From positions 1,960,032 through 2,024,031 of the forward strand of contig CANMKS010000001.1 of NCBI GenBank assembly GCA_947498645.1: a stretch of 64,000 nt of DNA, in the 5' to 3' direction. The DNA comes from an uncultured Paracoccaceae bacterium. GTDB lineage: Bacteria > Pseudomonadota > Alphaproteobacteria > Rhodobacterales > Rhodobacteraceae. Numbering within the stretch: position 1 is the first letter of the stretch; each line of letters starts with the position of its first letter. The notes under the pieces were generated by a model, which was given only the letters and a program-made list of their open reading frames with translations, was not told where the DNA came from and ran no database searches. A program made the position numbers and the translations under genes. Below are positions 62,741 through 64,000 of the stretch, in pieces.

Positions 62741-64000
62741 TTAGGCGGCTTTCGCAGCAGAGCCGAAACGCTTGTAGAAATCCTGACCTTTGTCAGCCAT
62801 TTCGCGCAGCAAGTCGGGCGTTTTGAAACGATCGCCGAATGCGGCGGTCAGCTGATCACAGCGTTCTGCCGCATAGGGCGCGCCGATGATGTCGAGCCAG
62901 CTGAACGGCCCGCCCGACCATGGTGCAAAGCCCCAGCCAAGGATCGCACCAACGTCGCCTTCGCGGATATCTTCCAACACGCCCTCTTCCAGCGCGCGCA
63001 CCGCTTCCAGCGTTTGCGCGAACAGCAGGCGGTGCTGCACGGTGATCAGGTCGGGCTGTTCATCCGCGACAGGGTATTGTGCGGCAAGGCCATCCCAGAG
63101 GCCACCGCGTTTGCCCTTGTCGTCGTAGCTGTAGAAACCGGCGTTGGATTTCCGGCCAAGACGGTCTTGATCGAACATCCAGAACAGAACCTCGTCGACC
63201 TCGCCGTCAGGGTAGGCATCGCCCATCGCAGCGCGCGTGGCTTTGGCAATCTTCACGCCCAGATCAACCGAAGTTTCATCAACCAGTTGCAGCGGGCCAA
63301 GTGGCATACCAACCAATTTGGCCGCGTTTTCGATCAGCGCAGGTTCGACGCCTTCCTTCACCATCCGAATGCCTTCGTTGATGTAGGGAATGATGCAGCG
63401 GTTGGCGTAGAAAAACCGTTCATCGTTGACGACAATCGGTGTTTTCTTGATCTGGCGCACATAGTCGAGCGCCTTTGCCACTGCCACATCACCAGTCTCT
63501 TTGCCTTTGATGATTTCCACCAGCAGCATTTTGTCGACGGGGCTAAAGAAGTGGATGCCGATGAATTTCTCGGCGTCGGCGGATGCCTTTGCCAGTTCGG
63601 TGATTGGCAGGGTCGATGTGTTGGTGGCGAAGATGCAATCAGGCCCGGTGACGGCCTGCACCTTGGCAGTGACGTCAGCTTTGACACCCACGTCCTCGAA
63701 GACGGCTTCGACAATCAGGTCGCACCCTTTGAGCGCGTCATAGTCTGTCGTGGCGTTGATCAGGCCCAACACGGCCTCTTTCTTTTCTTCCGTCACTTTC
63801 TTGCGGGCGATGCCCTTGTCCAAGTGAGCAGTGGTGTAGGACTTGCCTTTGTCCGCGGCCTCTTGCGTGCTGTCGATCAGGACAACTTCGATCCCTGCGA
63901 GAGCCGAGACAAGCGAAATGCCAGCGCCCATCATGCCCGCGCCGATGACGCCAACCTTTTTGACCTTTTGGTCGGGGGCGTCTGGGCGGTTGGCCCCTTT
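62741..64000 (-). CDS. fadB: fatty-acid oxidation multienzyme subunit, 3-hydroxyacyl-CoA dehydrogenase part (5' end outside)
   Basis: 420 codons in the window; the frame is open to the edge, with VKKVGVIGAGMMGAGI (NAD-binding) after a linker rich in Pro and Asp, so the N-terminal enoyl-CoA hydratase domain lies beyond 64000. Dehydrogenase marks: ATNTSTLPITELA, GIHFFSPVDKMLLVEII, FFYANRCIIPYINEG. The C-terminal half continues to a full second dehydrogenase lobe. Two-domain FadB/FadJ-type protein for beta-oxidation. Confidence 0.92.
   Translation of the reverse strand, partial: KGANRPDAPDQKVKKVGVIGAGMMGAGISLVSALAGIEVVLIDSTQEAADKGKSYTTAHLDKGIARKKVTEEKKEAVLGLINATTDYDALKGCDLIVEAVFEDVGVKADVTAKVQAVTGPDCIFATNTSTLPITELAKASADAEKFIGIHFFSPVDKMLLVEIIKGKETGDVAVAKALDYVRQIKKTPIVVNDERFFYANRCIIPYINEGIRMVKEGVEPALIENAAKLVGMPLGPLQLVDETSVDLGVKIAKATRAAMGDAYPDGEVDEVLFWMFDQDRLGRKSNAGFYSYDDKGKRGGLWDGLAAQYPVADEQPDLITVQHRLLFAQTLEAVRALEEGVLEDIREGDVGAILGWGFAPWSGGPFSWLDIIGAPYAAERCDQLTAAFGDRFKTPDLLREMADKGQDFYKRFGSAAKAA

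Overview
The window looks like a chromosomal segment of a marine alphaproteobacterium of the Rhodobacteraceae (Roseobacter group). The grounds are moderately high GC, tripartite TRAP and TTT carboxylate uptake systems, a sulfoacetate-type CoA ligase and dehydrogenase pair, a DmdB-like acyl-CoA ligase, and housekeeping proteins (LepA, L28, GlyA, PrpE, fused MaeB, FadB) of alphaproteobacterial type. Assignments rest on motif reading alone; no database search was run.

Layout. (1) 1-11810: a GntR regulator (cut by the window edge) faces a long catabolic operon: Gfo/Idh dehydrogenase, TRAP transporter (dctPQM), a degenerate dehydroshikimate-dehydratase/HPPD-like fusion, a citryl-CoA-lyase-like enzyme, a TIM-barrel isomerase, an acylating aldehyde dehydrogenase, a ThDP enzyme and an HpaI-type aldolase. 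Genes overlap or nearly touch, and similar AT-rich palindromes sit before three internal units. I do not recognise the pathway as a whole. (2) 11811-17300: a long gene-poor gap, a membrane protein, a small CXXCH secreted protein and a four-gene envelope cassette (YceI-OmpA, coiled-coil OmpA, two small membrane proteins). (3) 17387-24460: a LacI regulator divergent from tctABC, sauS and sauT, a likely sulfoacetate uptake and activation unit. (4) 24704-31483: tRNA-Gly, a GGDEF-EAL protein with an overlapping periplasmic binding protein gene, and hrpB. (5) 31936-39617: a small lipoprotein, a membrane-anchored AraC regulator, rpmB, a PhyH-like oxygenase, meaB, a sirtuin, an LMW phosphatase and small envelope proteins. 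(6) 39769-49214: lepA, an AT-rich two-gene Panacea-domain cassette (candidate toxin-antitoxin or defence pair), a PhnA-like protein, an entericidin-like lipoprotein, an alpha/beta hydrolase, glyA, nadK and prpE. (7) 49552-58110: a YHS protein, maeB, a VOC-cupin protein and the nucleoside salvage operon cdd-deoA-deoB-add-upp. (8) 58116-64000: an M48-like protein lacking the protease motif, an inverted-repeat element, a DmdB-like ligase, a DMT exporter, a sulfotransferase and the 3' part of fadB.

How the parts fit together: regions 1 and 3 each pair a high-affinity carboxylate importer with enzymes that turn the substrate into CoA thioesters. Both use an acylating aldehyde dehydrogenase of the same family. 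PrpE, MeaB, MaeB, the DmdB-like ligase and FadB suit an organism that assimilates short-chain acyl-CoA. The most interesting unexplained items are the orphan operon with its pseudo-dehydratase fusion, the Panacea pair, and several near-perfect intergenic palindromes.
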